A DNA stretch of 59,913 bases from Planctomycetota bacterium. GTDB taxonomy: Bacteria > Planctomycetota > Planctomycetia > Gemmatales > Gemmataceae. The notes beneath the pieces were generated by a model. It had not been told where the DNA came from. It saw only the letters and a program-made list of their open reading frames with translations, and made no database searches. Made by a program: the position numbers and the translations under genes. Of this stretch, positions 21,930-30,505 are shown in pieces (position 1 is the stretch's first letter; each line of letters starts with the position of its first letter). The stretch covers positions 1-59,913 of the forward strand of contig VGZJ01000005.1 of NCBI GenBank assembly GCA_016872595.1. The letters run 5' to 3'.

Positions 21930-23192
21930 ATGCGATTCGCTCTCGCCGCGGTTGCGGCGCTGGTGGCGTGGCCCGCGCTCGCGGGCGCGGCCGAACTGCC
22001 CAAGTTCAAGGCCCAAGAGATCGACACCGGCCTCAAGATCGGCTACGCGGTCATCACCGCCGACATCGACGGCGACAAGAAGCCCGACATCGTCGTCGTC
22101 GATCAACACAAGGTCGTTTGGTACAAGAACCCCGGCAAACAAGCGGGCGAGTGGAAGAAGTACACGATCCTCGACGGCAAGACGCGGCCCGACAACGTGT
22201 GCATCGCGGCCATCGACATCGACGGCGACGGCCTCCCGGAACTGGTCGTCGGGGCCGCGTGGAAGCCGTTCGACACCGCGAACGCGGCGCAGCTCGTGTG
22301 GCTCAAGCGCGGCACGGACGTCACGAAGGAATGGACCATGTACGACCTGCCGTGCGACGAGCCGACCGTTCACCGGGTCCGCGTGTTCGACATCGACGGC
22401 GACGGCAAACCGGAGATCGTTAACGTCCCGCTGATGGGTCGCGGGTCGAGCGCGAAGGGCCTGTGGGTGGACGGCAAGCCCGTGCGCGTGATCGCCATGA
22501 AGGTGCCCGCGAAGGACCCGGAGAAGAAGGAGAGTTGGAAGCCGGTCGTGCTGTCGGAAGAACTGAACGTGTGCCACAACTTCTGCCTCGGCGCGGAAGG
22601 CGGGTTCGCGCGCAAGGGCCGCCCGTTGCTCGTGACGGCCTACGAGGGCGTTCACATCGTTTACCCCGAAGGGCAGGGGGACAAGTGGACGACGCGCAAG
22701 ATGCACGAGGCGAACCAAGCGAACCCGAAGGGCAACCGCGGCGCGAGCGAGATCAAGCTGTCGGGCGACGCACGCGGCGTCATCGCCACCATCGAGCCGT
22801 GGCACGGCAATCAGGTGGTGGTCTACACGCCGGGCAAGCCGAACCCGGAGAAGGCGTTCTCGCTCGACCGGCACGTGATCGACGACCAACTGCGGTGGGG
22901 CCACGCGGTCTGGTTCGCGGACCTCGACGGCGACGGTGCGGACGAACTCATCATCGGCGTGCGCGACGACCCGAACCCGAAGGCCGGCGACACGTTCAAG
23001 GAGCGCCGCGGGGTGCGCGTCTACAAGTGCACGGACGGTAAGGGCGCGAAGTGGGACCGCACGATCCTCGACGACGGCGGCGTGGCGGTGGAAGACCTGA
23101 CCGCGGCCGACCTCGACGGCGACGGCCGGGTCGACATCGTCGCCGTGGGCCGCGCGACCGGGAACACCAAGATTTACTGGAACCAGAAGTAG
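21930..23192 (+). CDS. Secreted FG-GAP/VCBS-repeat protein
   Basis: 420 residues, signal peptide MRFALAAVAALVAWPALAGA. Several calcium-binding FG-GAP-like repeats are visible with the DIDGDKKPDI, DIDGDGLPEL, DIDGDGKPEI, DLDGDGADEL and DLDGDGRVDI cores. These form a seven-bladed beta-propeller, as in integrin alpha and many planctomycete exported proteins. The function is unknown, commonly cell-surface adhesion or ligand binding. Confidence 0.88.
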   Translation: MRFALAAVAALVAWPALAGAAELPKFKAQEIDTGLKIGYAVITADIDGDKKPDIVVVDQHKVVWYKNPGKQAGEWKKYTILDGKTRPDNVCIAAIDIDGDGLPELVVGAAWKPFDTANAAQLVWLKRGTDVTKEWTMYDLPCDEPTVHRVRVFDIDGDGKPEIVNVPLMGRGSSAKGLWVDGKPVRVIAMKVPAKDPEKKESWKPVVLSEELNVCHNFCLGAEGGFARKGRPLLVTAYEGVHIVYPEGQGDKWTTRKMHEANQANPKGNRGASEIKLSGDARGVIATIEPWHGNQVVVYTPGKPNPEKAFSLDRHVIDDQLRWGHAVWFADLDGDGADELIIGVRDDPNPKAGDTFKERRGVRVYKCTDGKGAKWDRTILDDGGVAVEDLTAADLDGDGRVDIVAVGRATGNTKIYWNQK

Positions 23193-23273
23193 GACGCGCG
23201 CGAAGCCGCGAGCGGCGCGCGGTAGGATCTTGAAGCCGCGAGCGGCTCGCGCCGCCCGCAGCCTCGCGCGCGC

Positions 23274-23675
23274 CTACACCTCAATCACCTCGAACGTCAG
23301 CTCCGGCGCGTAGCGCCGGCTGACCGCCCGTGCGACCTCGGCCCGCAGGTGCCCGGCCGCGCGCCCGACGCCGGCCGCGACCGCCGCGGCGCTCACGTCG
23401 GCCGGCGCGCCCAGCACCACGAGTAACCGCCCGGTGTGCGGGGCCGGTTGCACCGACAGCACCCGCGCGGCTTGCGCCGCGGGGTCGCCGCACGCGGCGA
23501 GCGCGCCGTCGAGCGCCTCGCGCGCCTGCGCGCACAGTTGCTTCGCCTTGCGGCCGGCCCGCTTCGCGCCGCCCCACGGCTTCGCGTGGAACTCTTTCGG
23601 GTCGCCGCCGTCCTCGCGCCCGCGCTCGGCCGCGAGCCTATCGAACTCGTCCGCGCTGTGTTTGCTCCGACTCAT
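23274..23675 (-). CDS. Ribosome-binding factor A-like protein
   Basis: 133 residues from the ATG at 23675. The C-terminal part (HTGRLLVVLGAP...GHLRAEVARAVSRRYAPELTFEVIEV) has the KH-like RbfA pattern, ending LR-E-A-----RY-PEL-F. RbfA aids 16S rRNA processing and cold adaptation. The N-terminal 55 residues are charged and unlike E. coli RbfA. The match is by eye, so moderate confidence; no infB or truB neighbour supports it. Confidence 0.6.
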   Translation of the reverse strand: MSRSKHSADEFDRLAAERGREDGGDPKEFHAKPWGGAKRAGRKAKQLCAQAREALDGALAACGDPAAQAARVLSVQPAPHTGRLLVVLGAPADVSAAAVAAGVGRAAGHLRAEVARAVSRRYAPELTFEVIEV

Positions 23676-23856
23676 CGGAGGAACCTCGGAAAGAAAGTAG
23701 GGTTGTGAATGCCGCACGAGTGGTGTTCGCAAGGGCACGCATACCGCACCTCCTTCCGGGCGGAACGGGGCAGGGGACGGGCGACGGACACGCGCCACGC
23801 GGCGCGGGTTCGCGGCGCATAGAACATCCCGGTCCGCCCTCACGAAAGGACGAGCG

Positions 23857-24993
23857 ATGAAGCCGCGCCTGTTCACCCCCGGCCCGACCCCCGTTCCCGA
23901 AGAGACGCTCCTCGAACTCGCGAAGCCGGTGACGTACCACCGCGCGGCCGAGGCGAAGGCGATACTGGCCGAGGTGAGCGAAGACCTGAAGTACGTGTTC
24001 CAGACCGCGCAGCCGGTGTACACGCTCACCTGCTCCGGCACCGGCGGGATGGAAGCGACCGTGTGCAACGCCCTCGCGCCCGGCGAGAAGGCGATCCTCT
24101 GCACCGCGGGGCGCTGGGGCGAGCGCTGGCGCGGCATCCTGAAAGCGTTCGGCGCGCAGATCGTGACCGTCGAAGCGCCCTACGGCAAGGCCGTTACGCC
24201 CGACGTGCTGCACGCCGCGCTCGCGGCGCACCCCGACACCGCGGCCGTGTTCGCCACGCTGAGCGAGACCAGCACCGGCGTCGGGCACGACCTCGAAGCG
24301 TTCGGGAAGATCGTCGCGAACACGCCGGCGCTCCTCGCGGTGGACGGCATCAGCGGCCTCGGCGCGATGGAGTGCCGCACCGACGCATGGGGCCTCGACC
24401 TCGTCGTGACCGGGTCGCAGAAGGCGCTCATGATGCCGCCGGGCCTCGCGTTCGTGAGCGCCAGCGCGAAGGCGTGGGCCAAGATCGACGCGACGCCGAT
24501 CCGCAGCTTCTACTTCGACCTGCGCCGCTACCGGAAGTCGCTGCTCGAAAGCGACACGCCGTTCACGCCCGCGAACACGCTCATCAAGGCGCAGCGCGCG
24601 AGCCTGAAGCGCGTACGCGCCGAGGGTATCGAGAACCTGTGGGCGCGACACGCGCGGGTCGCGCGGGCGTGCCGCGCCGGGGTCGGGGCAATGGGCCTGA
24701 CGGTGTTCGCCGAGCGCCCCAACAGCGCGCTCACCGTTATCACCGTGCCCGCGGGCGTGGACGGCTCCGCGACCCTGAAAGCGCTGGAGAAGAAGTACGG
24801 CTACAAGCTCGCCGACGGCCAAGACACGCTGAAGGGCCACATCTGGCGGCTGTCGCACATGGGCTACACGGACGCCTTCGATGTACTTGGTGCGCTGGCC
24901 GCATTGGAACTGGTGCTGATCGAAAGCGGGTTCAAGCTCGACGCCGGCGCGGGCGTGGCCGCGTTCCAGAAGGCCTACGCCGCGGGCGCGTGA
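23857..24993 (+). CDS. Class V aminotransferase (alanine-glyoxylate/serine-pyruvate type)
   Basis: 378 residues. FTPGPTPVPEE, TCSGTGGMEATV and the PLP Lys189 in TGSQKALMMPPGLAF are standard for the AGAT/SPT family. It transfers an amino group to glyoxylate or pyruvate, probably in glycine or serine metabolism; substrate choice cannot be read from the sequence. The downstream oxidoreductase starts about 60 bases later. Confidence 0.9.
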   Translation: MKPRLFTPGPTPVPEETLLELAKPVTYHRAAEAKAILAEVSEDLKYVFQTAQPVYTLTCSGTGGMEATVCNALAPGEKAILCTAGRWGERWRGILKAFGAQIVTVEAPYGKAVTPDVLHAALAAHPDTAAVFATLSETSTGVGHDLEAFGKIVANTPALLAVDGISGLGAMECRTDAWGLDLVVTGSQKALMMPPGLAFVSASAKAWAKIDATPIRSFYFDLRRYRKSLLESDTPFTPANTLIKAQRASLKRVRAEGIENLWARHARVARACRAGVGAMGLTVFAERPNSALTVITVPAGVDGSATLKALEKKYGYKLADGQDTLKGHIWRLSHMGYTDAFDVLGALAALELVLIESGFKLDAGAGVAAFQKAYAAGA

Positions 24994-25053
24994 GCGCCAC
25001 GCGCGAACAAGTTCGGGTTGCTACAATCTCCCGCACCACCACCGGGAGATGCC

Positions 25054-26109
25054 ATGCCCGACCAACTCGGTTTCGCCATCGTCGGCTGCGGGATGATCGC
25101 GCGGTTCCACGTTCAGGCCCTTCGCGCCATCCCCGCGGCGCGGGTCGCGGCCCTCGTCAGCCGGAGCAACGAGAGCGCCGCGAAGCTGATCGCTGACACC
25201 GGCCTCGGCGCGGTCCCGGTGTTCCACTCGGTCGAAGAGGCCGTTCGCGCGCCGGGCGTGGACGCGGTCGTCATCACCACGCCCAGCGGGGCGCACCGCG
25301 AACCGGCCCTCGTCGCCGCCGCCGCGGGCAAACACGTCGTCGTCGAGAAGCCGCTCGAAATCACCGGGCCGCGGTGCCAAGACGTCATCGACGCCTGCGC
25401 CCGCGCGAACGTCCAACTCTGCACCATCTTCCCCTCGCGCTTCGCCGACAGCAGCCAAGCGCTCAAGGCCGCGGTGGACGCGGGCAAGTTCGGGCGCGTC
25501 ACGCTGGGCGAAACGACCTGCAAGTGGTGGCGCTCGCAGGCCTACTACGACGAGGGCGGGTGGAAGGGCACGCAAGCCCTCGACGGCGGCGGCGCGATGA
25601 TGAACCAAGCGATCCACAACGTCGACCTGCTGCTGTGGATAATGGGCGACGCGACCCACGTTTCCGGGTTCACCGCGACGCTCGCGCACGAGCGCATCGA
25701 GGTCGAAGACACGGCGGTCGCGGCGATCCGGTTCAAGAGCGGCGCGCTGGGCGTGATTCAGGCCACGACGAGCGTTCACCCCGGCTACCCGAAGACGATT
25801 GCCGTTCACGGCGACCGCGGCTCCGCGGTGATCGAGCAAGAGGACGTGCTGCGCTGGGACTTCACACCGCCGACCGAGGACGACGCGAAGGTGAAGGAGC
25901 GGTTCGCGGCGAAGGTGGGCGTGTCCGGCGGCGCGGCCGACCCGAAGGCGATCAGCTTCGAGGGCCACCGCCGCCAACTCGCGGACTTCGTGGACGCCGT
26001 TCGCGCGAATCGCCCGCCCGCCGTAGACGGCCGCGAGGGGAAGAAGGCCGTCGATCTGATCTGCGCGCTCTACGAGAGCGCCCGCGCGGGAAGGGCAGTG
26101 GCGCTGTGA
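25054..26109 (+). CDS. Gfo/Idh/MocA-family oxidoreductase
   Basis: 351 residues. The Rossmann motif AIVGCGMIARFHVQAL (about 7-22) binds NAD(P), and EKPLEITG (about 98-105) is the family signature. The C-terminal domain carries GGGAMMNQAIHNVDLL, with the His that helps bind the substrate. The substrate is a sugar or inositol-like alcohol; the exact one is unknown. Start chosen at ATG 25054. Possibly co-transcribed with the aminotransferase. Confidence 0.92.
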   Translation: MPDQLGFAIVGCGMIARFHVQALRAIPAARVAALVSRSNESAAKLIADTGLGAVPVFHSVEEAVRAPGVDAVVITTPSGAHREPALVAAAAGKHVVVEKPLEITGPRCQDVIDACARANVQLCTIFPSRFADSSQALKAAVDAGKFGRVTLGETTCKWWRSQAYYDEGGWKGTQALDGGGAMMNQAIHNVDLLLWIMGDATHVSGFTATLAHERIEVEDTAVAAIRFKSGALGVIQATTSVHPGYPKTIAVHGDRGSAVIEQEDVLRWDFTPPTEDDAKVKERFAAKVGVSGGAADPKAISFEGHRRQLADFVDAVRANRPPAVDGREGKKAVDLICALYESARAGRAVAL

Positions 26110-26112
26110 ACG

Positions 26113-26376
26113 TCAAGCCGCATCGCCCGACCAATCCACAGACACGATGTAGACGATTCCGACGTCGATGTCGGGCACGAACAGCACCACGAGGGGCGGG
26201 TCAAAGAGAATGCGAACGTCGTTCTCGCGACTCTCGCCCTGTAGGTGGGCGTCGGTCGCGAGAGTTACTTCAATTCGTGTTGCTGCGACATCGACCGCGT
26301 CGGGATCGGTCGCGGTCGTCCACAGATCGAGAAGCTCTCGGAGCGCAGCGCGTGTCCAATTTACGATGAAGGTCAT
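26113..26376 (-). CDS. RelE/ParE-like type II toxin
   Basis: 87 residues. MTFIVNWTRAALRELLDLW, DVRILFDPPLVVLF and the C-terminal YIVSVDW give the RelE/ParE order: an N-terminal helix pair, then beta strands ending in an aromatic segment. RelE toxins cleave mRNA on the ribosome; ParE toxins inhibit gyrase. The sequence does not decide which. ATG overlaps the antitoxin stop by 4 bases (26373-26376). Confidence 0.78.
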   Translation of the reverse strand: MTFIVNWTRAALRELLDLWTTATDPDAVDVAATRIEVTLATDAHLQGESRENDVRILFDPPLVVLFVPDIDVGIVYIVSVDWSGDAA

Positions 26377-26627
26377 TGCGCGTCTCGCAACTTCCGGAAC
26401 TCGGCCAGTGTCATGCCGCCGGGTTCCTCGATGCGGCGCTGGATCTCCTCGCGCGTGAGGGTCGGGTCCCACGGGCACAGCGGTTCCGGCGTGACGCGGC
26501 CGATGCGCCGGCCGCTCGGCTCGTCGCGCAGTTCGACCGTTTTCGATTGGCCGATCAGCGCGGGGAGCAACTGTTCGGCGTCGGCCAGCGTACCGACCTT
26601 CGCCCCATCGACGTACAGCGCGACCAT
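26373..26627 (-). CDS. Antitoxin partner of the RelE/ParE-like toxin
   Basis: 84 residues from the ATG at 26627. The C-terminal helix LTREEIQRRIEEPGGMTLAEFRKLR is the likely toxin-binding region. The N-terminus (MVALYVDGAKVGTLADAEQ) may hold a beta-strand DNA-binding part; no clear HTH is seen. Gene order antitoxin-toxin and the 4-base overlap are typical. It follows the P450 gene by 29 bases on the same strand. Confidence 0.72.
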   Translation of the reverse strand: MVALYVDGAKVGTLADAEQLLPALIGQSKTVELRDEPSGRRIGRVTPEPLCPWDPTLTREEIQRRIEEPGGMTLAEFRKLRDAQ

Positions 26628-26656
26628 CTTGAAGCCCTCCGGGTGGGGCCATTGTA

Positions 26657-28045
26657 TCACGCGGCGACGCGCGCCGTGCCGGGCGCGGGCAGCGCCACCA
26701 TCTCGTGAATCGCGCCCGTGACCGGGCTGGTGCTGAACGCGCGGTCTTGGTCGCGGACCAGCACCGGGATGCCGGGGTCCGGGCGCAGGGTCAGCGTGGC
26801 GCGGCGGTCGATGCGGCTGTTGGGCACCACGGCGAGGCGGAACCGCGGCACGATGTGGCGCAGCGCGGTTTCGAGAAACATGGTAGCGAGCGGCGCGCCG
26901 AGGCACATCCGCGCGCCGCCCCCGAACGCGAGGTGCGCGTTCGGGCACGCGCCCAGCGCGAGCCAGCGCGCGGGGTCGAACCGCTCCGGGGCCGCGTAGG
27001 TCGCGGGCGCGTGGTGCGTGGCGTACAACCCCAACACGACCACCGAGCCGGGCGCGACGGTCGTATCGCCGAACCGGGCCGGCTCGGTCGCCTGCCGGCA
27101 CACGTACACGGGCGGCGGGAGGATGCGCAGGCTCTCGCGGATCACGCGGTCCAGCAGGCGCGCGTGATCGGCGCGCGGCGGCCCGGTGATTTCGTCCAGC
27201 AGCGCCGCGTTGATCTCCGGGTGCTGGCCCACGAGGAACAGCGTCCACGACAGGGCCGCGGTGACGGTGTGGTGCGAGGCATTGAAGAGCGAGTGAACGA
27301 GGCCGAGGACGTCTTGATCGGTGAGGGTGCCGGCGGCGCGCGCGGCCAGCAGGCGCGCGACCAGCAGGCGCGCGACCGCGGTTTCCGGCCCGGCGTTCCG
27401 CCGGCACGCGGCGATCAGCTCGCGCAGCAGCCCCGCCAAGTGTTCCGCCGAGCCGAGCAGGTGCTCGTACCCGTTCGGGCCGGGGTCGAGGTCGAACAGC
27501 GTCGCGAACGACACGCGGTGGTGTTGCGCGAGCCACGTGTCGAAGGCCTCGTCCACGCGCTTCGAGAGCGCGAGGTCGCCGCCGCCGAACAGGAGCCGGT
27601 CGGTCATCAGCAGCGACAGCGCCTTCATGTCGGCGTACAGGTCGCGCGTCTGGCCCGCGCGCCACGGGGCGATGATCTCTTGTACGCACGCGGCCAACTC
27701 CGGGCGGTGCCCCTCGGCGACCGGCTTGCGGAACGCGGGGAGCAGCAGCCCGCGCACGTGCTGGTGGTGCGGGCCGTTGATGCCGAACACGCCGCGGGTG
27801 AACGCGCGCTGGTCGCTGCCGCGCGGCCCCGGCAGGCCGAACGACAGGTGCAGACGGTCCGGGTGCGCGAACACCTCGCGCGCGTGTTCCGGGCCGGTCG
27901 CGAAGTACACGGTGCGCCCGTCCGCGGGGAACGCCGCCAAATCGCCGTGCGCGCGCCACACGTCCATCGTCCCGCCGACGGAGTCGTCGAGGAACCGGGC
28001 GAGCGCGGCGCGGTCGCCGGTCGGGAATCGCAAGTCCGCAGGCAT
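26657..28045 (-). CDS. Cytochrome P450
   Basis: 462 residues. The haem-binding loop FGGGARMCLG has Cys381. The K-helix ExxR is VIRESLR (303-308 region). The I-helix segment is FNASHHTVTAAL (about 254-265), where the usual acidic residue before Thr is replaced by His. This may alter proton delivery or indicate a non-oxygenase chemistry. No ferredoxin or reductase is adjacent. Lies 18 bases after the E2-like acyltransferase gene, so both are probably one transcript. Confidence 0.93.
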   Translation of the reverse strand: MPADLRFPTGDRAALARFLDDSVGGTMDVWRAHGDLAAFPADGRTVYFATGPEHAREVFAHPDRLHLSFGLPGPRGSDQRAFTRGVFGINGPHHQHVRGLLLPAFRKPVAEGHRPELAACVQEIIAPWRAGQTRDLYADMKALSLLMTDRLLFGGGDLALSKRVDEAFDTWLAQHHRVSFATLFDLDPGPNGYEHLLGSAEHLAGLLRELIAACRRNAGPETAVARLLVARLLAARAAGTLTDQDVLGLVHSLFNASHHTVTAALSWTLFLVGQHPEINAALLDEITGPPRADHARLLDRVIRESLRILPPPVYVCRQATEPARFGDTTVAPGSVVVLGLYATHHAPATYAAPERFDPARWLALGACPNAHLAFGGGARMCLGAPLATMFLETALRHIVPRFRLAVVPNSRIDRRATLTLRPDPGIPVLVRDQDRAFSTSPVTGAIHEMVALPAPGTARVAA

Positions 28046-28063
28046 TGTCCCCCCTCGCTGCCG

Positions 28064-28825
28064 TCAGCCCCCGGCCCCGGCCTTGACCTCGTCCAGAATC
28101 GGCCCGAGCAGCGCGCGCTCGGTCGCGACCAGCGCGCGCGCCGCGACCGCCCCGTCGTAAACCCGGTGGTCGAACGTGAGCCGCAGTTCGATCCGGCCCG
28201 CCGCGTCGAACAGCCCGTAGTGGAACGTGCTGGTCAGCGGCGCGACCACGTGCATCAGTCCGGCCCCCAGTGCCCCGACCGAGGTGAGTCCGAACGTGCC
28301 GCTGTGTCGCTCGCGCAGCCGACCGGAGGCGTGCAACCCGGCCCAGAGCGCGAGCCGGCGCAACGGGCGCGGCAACCGCGCCAGCCGCCGCGCGCGGCGC
28401 AGGCCCGCGACCTCGGCCGCGGGCCCGGCCTTCGCGTGCCGCAGGGCCGCGTCCAGTTCCCCCAGCGGGCGCGCGTGCGCCCCGTGCAACCGCACCGCGA
28501 ACACGATCGGTTCGCCCCCGTGGTCGCGCTCGACGGTCACCATCGCGATCGGCTCGGCGTGCTCGTACAGGTGGGCCCACGGGAACCCGATGTAGCTCTG
28601 GCGCAGCGCCCGCTCCTCCATTGAGGCGAGCGCGAACGCCTTCGCGAACAGCGCGACCCAAAGCGGCCGGGGCGCCGACCGTTCGCGCGCCGCGACCAGC
28701 GCCGACAGATCGACCGGCCGGTCCGCGACCACGGCCGGCACGTCGCGGCACGCGCGCAGCAGGTCCGCGACCAGCCGGCGCGCCGGCGACAGCGGCACCA
28801 CCCGGCCCCCACCGGATGCGGGCAT
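28064..28825 (-). CDS. Stand-alone 2-oxoacid dehydrogenase E2-type acyltransferase
   Basis: 253 residues containing the catalytic-core signature RLTFDHRVYDGA, with the HxxxDG active site, and GTFGLTSVGALG before it. There is no lipoyl domain, no peripheral-subunit-binding domain and no E1 or E3 gene nearby. It is thus not an ordinary pyruvate dehydrogenase E2. It may be a CoA-dependent acyltransferase used in a biosynthetic step with the adjacent P450. Substrate unknown. Confidence 0.82.
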   Translation of the reverse strand: MPASGGGRVVPLSPARRLVADLLRACRDVPAVVADRPVDLSALVAARERSAPRPLWVALFAKAFALASMEERALRQSYIGFPWAHLYEHAEPIAMVTVERDHGGEPIVFAVRLHGAHARPLGELDAALRHAKAGPAAEVAGLRRARRLARLPRPLRRLALWAGLHASGRLRERHSGTFGLTSVGALGAGLMHVVAPLTSTFHYGLFDAAGRIELRLTFDHRVYDGAVAARALVATERALLGPILDEVKAGAGG

Positions 28826-28986
28826 GCGACCCCCAACACGAAGTTCTGTAGGGCGGGGCGAATAGCCGCCGCGCGCGCCGGTGTCAAGAACCCAGTGCGC
28901 GGAATCTGTGGCCCGGGCCGGGCTTGTGCGCGCGGCGCGGGACCGGGTACGATTCGCGCCCCCGAACGCCGCGCCCCGGAGGAGCC

Positions 28987-29835
28987 ATGCGCACCCGCGA
29001 CCTGTTGCGATTCGTTCCCGGCCTGTCGCGGCTCGTGCGCGCGCTCGACTCGCGCGAGCGCGAGAGCCGCCTGCTCACCGAAGAGTGCCGCCGACTGGCG
29101 ACCGAGAACCACAAGTTGAAAGGCCCGGCCCCGCGCCGCGCGCGCCCGCTGCCCGCGGGCGAGGAGCCGCCGCTGCCGCCCGACGTGCTGCGCCTACTCG
29201 TCGCCGGCACCGACGACGCCGTTTGGTTCGCGGAAGCCGGCGAGCGCGCCGCGCAGTCGCTCGCGGCCCTGCTCGCGCGGCACGGCGTCGCGTTCGCCGC
29301 CGGTACGCGCGTCCTCGACTTCGGCTGCGGGTGCGGGCGCGTGATCCGGCACCTGCGGCACTCGGCCGCGGAGTTGCACGGCTGCGACACGAACCCGGTG
29401 GCGGTGGAGTGGTGCGCCGAGAACCTGCCGTTCGCGCGGTTCGCGGTCAACGCGCTAGAATCGCCCCTCGACTACGACGCGAACTCGTTCGACGTGGCCT
29501 ACGCGCTCTCGGTGTTCACGCACCTGCCGGAGCGCCTGCAACGGCACTGGATGGACGAGATGCGCCGCGTGCTGAAGCCCGGCGGCGTGCTGGTGGTGTC
29601 GCTGCACGGCGACGCGCTGCGCGGCCGGCTGACGCGCGCCGAGCGCGCCGACTACCGCGCCGGGCGGCTGGTGGTTCGCGGCGGCGACCTGATCGGCACG
29701 AACCACTGCGCCGCGTTCCACCCGCCGGCGCTCGTGCGCGGCGCGTTCGCCCGCGGCTTCGAGGTACTGGAACACGCCCCCGAAGGCGCGACCGGCAACC
29801 CGCCCCAAGATGCGTGGGTGCTGTGGAAGGTGTGA
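28987..29835 (+). CDS. SAM-dependent methyltransferase with coiled-coil N-terminus
   Basis: 282 residues from the ATG at 28987. An N-terminal helical, Arg/Glu-rich region (about 15-45) may be a short coiled coil. Motif I VLDFGCGCGRVIRHL (about 104-118) and the RVLKPGGVLVVSLHG post-motif define a class I (Methyltransf_11/25) enzyme. Divergently transcribed from the acyltransferase-P450 pair (161 bases apart), so a role in the same pathway is possible but unproven. Confidence 0.85.
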   Translation: MRTRDLLRFVPGLSRLVRALDSRERESRLLTEECRRLATENHKLKGPAPRRARPLPAGEEPPLPPDVLRLLVAGTDDAVWFAEAGERAAQSLAALLARHGVAFAAGTRVLDFGCGCGRVIRHLRHSAAELHGCDTNPVAVEWCAENLPFARFAVNALESPLDYDANSFDVAYALSVFTHLPERLQRHWMDEMRRVLKPGGVLVVSLHGDALRGRLTRAERADYRAGRLVVRGGDLIGTNHCAAFHPPALVRGAFARGFEVLEHAPEGATGNPPQDAWVLWKV

Positions 29836-29936
29836 ACCGAGAACCACTTTGATCGCGTTTTCACCCCGACGGGGTGTAATCGCATAGCTCGGGTGAACGC
29901 CGCCGATTTGTTGCTCTGTTGAGATGATGGAGTTCA

Positions 29937-30036
29937 GCGAGCGGCGCGGCGTAAGCCCGCCGGTAGCTGCACAACTGAGAAGGTCGTGCGCATCTGAAGT
30001 GCTCAGCCACCGGCGGGCTTACGCCGCGCCGCTCGC
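29937..30036. repeat. Palindromic element A, copy 2 (intergenic)
   Basis: Arms of 28 bp at 29937-29964 and 30009-30036 are perfectly complementary and identical to the outer arms of copy 1 at 7113-7211. The 44-bp centre is unrelated. It lies between the methyltransferase and CdiI-like genes. A smaller imperfect hairpin with ACCCCGACGGGGTG lies at about 29863-29877. Confidence 0.9.
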
Positions 30037-30091
30037 CACGATTTCAGCGGCGCACTCCTCCTCACCGTTCGCTGCTGCAGGTCGAACAGTC

Positions 30092-30502
30092 TCACACCCT
30101 CTCTTCGAGCAGCTTCATCACGGTCTCACGGTCGAACTCATCGAGTGTCGGGAGTGCGATTCGTAGCCGTTCGAGCACACGATCAACCCGTTCTCGGTGG
30201 CCGGCGTGCTCACTCCAGAACGTCTGGTCAACCTTCAACACCGCTGGCAACAGATCGCCGGGGTAGTAACTTCCCTCAGCGAGCGGTTCCACCTCCAAGC
30301 GTTCGAGGGCCAGCGGAATCAAATACGGCAAACTGATTTGTTGGCCGATCATGATGCGAAGGTCTTCGACTGTGAACTCGGCCAGCGGCTTGCGCCGCAG
30401 GGCGTGGCACGTGCGCACCAAGGAACTGTGATAGGTCGGCTCGCCCCAGTCGCTTTTCTCCAACTGCTGGAGCGATTGCCGCCTGTTGAAATCTGCTTCC
30501 AT
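30092..30502 (-). CDS. CdiI-like contact-dependent inhibition immunity protein
   Basis: 136 residues, soluble. The core SLVRTCHALRRKPLAEFTVEDLRIMIGQQISLPYLIP followed by YYPGDLLPAVL matches the CdiI_3-type immunity family. Such proteins neutralise the toxic tip of a CdiA or similar exported toxin. No CdiA-CT toxin gene is near, so it is an orphan. The ATG is 3 bases after the amidase stop, suggesting a shared transcript. Family assignment is from memory of the pattern. Confidence 0.7.
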   Translation of the reverse strand: MEADFNRRQSLQQLEKSDWGEPTYHSSLVRTCHALRRKPLAEFTVEDLRIMIGQQISLPYLIPLALERLEVEPLAEGSYYPGDLLPAVLKVDQTFWSEHAGHRERVDRVLERLRIALPTLDEFDRETVMKLLEERV

Positions 30503-30505
30503 CGC

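Noticed and set aside
23676-23856. Possible small gene or RNA between the RbfA-like and aminotransferase genes
   Set aside because: No ORF, no tRNA-like or stable RNA motif; the interval is consistent with two divergent promoters.
29863-29935. tRNA-like or riboswitch-like sequence after the methyltransferase
   Set aside because: Only a short ACCCC/GGGGT hairpin is present; no T-loop or conserved riboswitch core.
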